A stretch of 64,000 nt of DNA from Shouchella hunanensis (GTDB taxonomy: Bacteria > Bacillota > Bacilli > Bacillales > Bacillaceae_D): positions 1,290,001 to 1,354,000 of the forward strand of contig NZ_CP117834.1 of the NCBI RefSeq assembly GCF_028735875.1. Reading direction: 5' to 3'. The notes beneath the pieces were generated by a model. It made no database searches. It saw only the letters and a list, made by a program, of their open reading frames with translations, and was not told the origin of the DNA. This document shows positions 62,598-64,000 of this stretch, in pieces. Numbering within the stretch: position 1 is the stretch's first letter; each line of letters opens with the position of its first letter. Position numbers and translations under genes: made by a program.

Positions 62598-63998
62598 CTA
62601 ACTTCCCCAGCTAAAAAGGGAGGTGACACTATCTTTAACATTATTAAACCCATTACTCACAGTTTCCCCAAAATTTTGGACGTTTTCTATAGTCGCATTG
62701 ACACCGTTCTCTAATGCTTTACCAATTTTTTGAGCACCATCTTTCACTTTTTCGTTAAATTGATCGTTTACAATGCCTCCCGCGATTCCTCCTATAAGCC
62801 CACCAACAGCACCTCCAACTACAGTGCCAATTCCAGGACAGATAATTGTTCCAATGGCTGCTCCTAACTTAGCTCCACCAATACTGCCGCCAATTACAGT
62901 TCCTGCATGAAATGTCGAACCTGCAAAAGCTCGAAAAGAGTTTTCGTAAGTAGAATTATTTGCATTGCGTGGATTTGAGATTTCACTAAAGTGAGAAAAA
63001 GCTCCTATGATTTCAGCACCTCTAAAGACACGTCCAACCGTTTTAACAGCAGTTGTTGCAGTCCCACGCACTTTGTCGCTTGTTAAAAAGTCTTTTACAG
63101 GCGACACAATTTTTCTATTAAATTTATCAGCACCTGATGCGACAGTTCTTGCTGCTGCTTTGGAACCGTCTACTACTTTTTGAGTGAAAACTCCACCAAC
63201 TGGTGCTCTAAAACTAGAGTTGCCGTAGTACTTGGAGCTAAAGGCAAGTCCTGTTAGACCATAAGCTCCAACTTTTACGACTTGTCCAGCGTCATAAACA
63301 TCGCCCATAAACCCTGAAAATGTGGCACTTCCGTGAAAGAAATTATCCACACGGTATTGAGTGACCTTCGAAGTAACTTCACCGTACACTTCTTCCTTTT
63401 TGATTGTGCCAGATTCATAGTTCGTAATGGAGATTCCACCACTACCCACCTTGTCTCTTAACGTTTCCATGTAAGAGCGGAGCAGTAGCAAGTCTTCGTG
63501 AAGGGATTGCAAACGAGAATGGAATTTTTCATCAAAGTTTGCGAGCTTTTCGATTGTGTCGTTTTTCTCCGTAATAAGATCGTCTATCCCAGAGTTGATG
63601 TCAGAGAAGTCTGCGTTCGTTAAAGAGACCAAATCTGAATAACTGCTGACAACTGCGTTTATATCAGATTCATACTCGTCCGTGAGTTGTTTATTTTGTT
63701 TCATTTCCGTCTCGAACTCGTCGTCTAAGTATCGTTGATCGATGTGCTCGCTATTATCAAAACCGAAGTCGCTTAAGCCGCTAATGGTTTCATCGATCAC
63801 CCGTTTGTAGGCGGTAATGAGATTACGATATAAGTTAACGTAAGGGGGATAGCTTTCTTGAAAATAACGGCGGATGCTTTCACCCCCGTGCCCACCAAGT
63901 GAGGAAGAGTGCTGAGATAACCGATTAGCACTAGCTTTTACACTATATAAGGGGGTTTGAATGCCATCAGATTTGGTGGAAAGGTCTTGTAAAAAGGT
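62598..63998 (-). CDS. LXG-domain type VII secretion toxin with glycine-zipper C-terminus (5' partial)
   Basis: The 466 visible residues run off the right edge, so the N-terminus is missing. The helical LXG region (about the first 220 residues) shows TFLQDLSTKSDGIQTPLYS, GGHGGESIRRYFQESYPPYV and later coiled segments such as IDDLITEKNDTIEKLANFDE. A middle region follows. A glycine-zipper segment (GGSIGGAKLGAAIG, then VVGGAVGGLIGGIAGG, about 62770-62905) and an amphipathic tail make up the C-terminus. LXG proteins are ESX/T7SS effectors that kill or inhibit competing Firmicutes; glycine zippers typically form membrane pores, as in TelE. No nuclease-type toxin domain is seen. Confidence 0.85.
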   Translation of the reverse strand, partial: TFLQDLSTKSDGIQTPLYSVKASANRLSQHSSSLGGHGGESIRRYFQESYPPYVNLYRNLITAYKRVIDETISGLSDFGFDNSEHIDQRYLDDEFETEMKQNKQLTDEYESDINAVVSSYSDLVSLTNADFSDINSGIDDLITEKNDTIEKLANFDEKFHSRLQSLHEDLLLLRSYMETLRDKVGSGGISITNYESGTIKKEEVYGEVTSKVTQYRVDNFFHGSATFSGFMGDVYDAGQVVKVGAYGLTGLAFSSKYYGNSSFRAPVGGVFTQKVVDGSKAAARTVASGADKFNRKIVSPVKDFLTSDKVRGTATTAVKTVGRVFRGAEIIGAFSHFSEISNPRNANNSTYENSFRAFAGSTFHAGTVIGGSIGGAKLGAAIGTIICPGIGTVVGGAVGGLIGGIAGGIVNDQFNEKVKDGAQKIGKALENGVNATIENVQNFGETVSNGFNNVKDSVTSLFSWGS

Positions 63999-64000
63999 TG

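Noticed and set aside
63998-64000. GTG at 63800 as start of the LXG gene
   Set aside because: The frame stays open upstream to the window edge and encodes a typical LXG helical region, so the true start is outside.

Overview
The window looks like a chromosomal segment of a moderately AT-rich, low-GC Gram-positive endospore-former of the Bacillaceae, probably an alkaliphile-type Bacillus relative. The grounds are near-consensus AGGAGG ribosome sites, TTG/GTG starts, a Rap/Phr quorum cassette, an NfeD-flotillin pair, MalK/MalR with a MaeN-type transporter, a CwlC-like amidase, an LXG (type VII secretion) toxin locus, and promoters that resemble sigma-W, sigma-B and sigma-D sites. I recognised no rRNA, tRNA or CRISPR array. 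Species cannot be fixed from the sequence alone.

Layout. 1-1.3 kb: rap and an overlapping 39-aa phr with a TTG start, behind a leader holding a 26-bp perfect palindrome. 1.7-26.6 kb: housekeeping and accessory core genes, including NfeD/FloT, alkaline phosphatase behind Pho-box-like repeats, TopB with an rRNA methyltransferase, a sigma-B-type stress gene, a YpiB-like protein, a four-gene manganese/zinc ABC importer, a HAD phosphatase, an M20 dipeptidase, an Eis-like acetyltransferase, a chemoreceptor, an S9 peptidase, PncB, RocD and an MFS transporter.

26.6-40.4 kb: a compact siphovirus-type tail module on the minus strand without any visible head, portal, terminase, connector or integrase gene. 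It runs from major tail protein through frameshifted tail chaperones, tape measure, Dit, Tal, two small baseplate-like proteins and a large GH18-like tail protein to a tail-tip protein. A LexA-type box lies in front of it, and an ArpU-like regulator and a CwlC-like amidase lie further upstream. The simplest reading is a domesticated F-type (monocin-like) phage-tail bacteriocin. Two DUF4429-SHOCT paralogues and a 275-bp inverted-repeat element interrupt it.

40.5-51.8 kb: a malate module (malic enzyme, 2-hydroxycarboxylate transporter, MalR/MalK two-component system), catalase, an ABC exporter, endonuclease VIII-type glycosylase, MurB and a flavin reductase-like protein. 51.8-59.1 kb: an AT-rich leader and a six-gene peptide ABC importer/M20 carboxypeptidase operon.

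59.1-64 kb: an accessory island. Two copies of a dispersed repeat flank an IS4-type transposase remnant and an unrecognised gene, followed (against the direction of transcription) by a beta-rich protein, two paralogous membrane proteins and an LXG toxin with a glycine-zipper C-terminus that runs off the right edge. The two membrane paralogues are the obvious candidates for immunity to the toxin.
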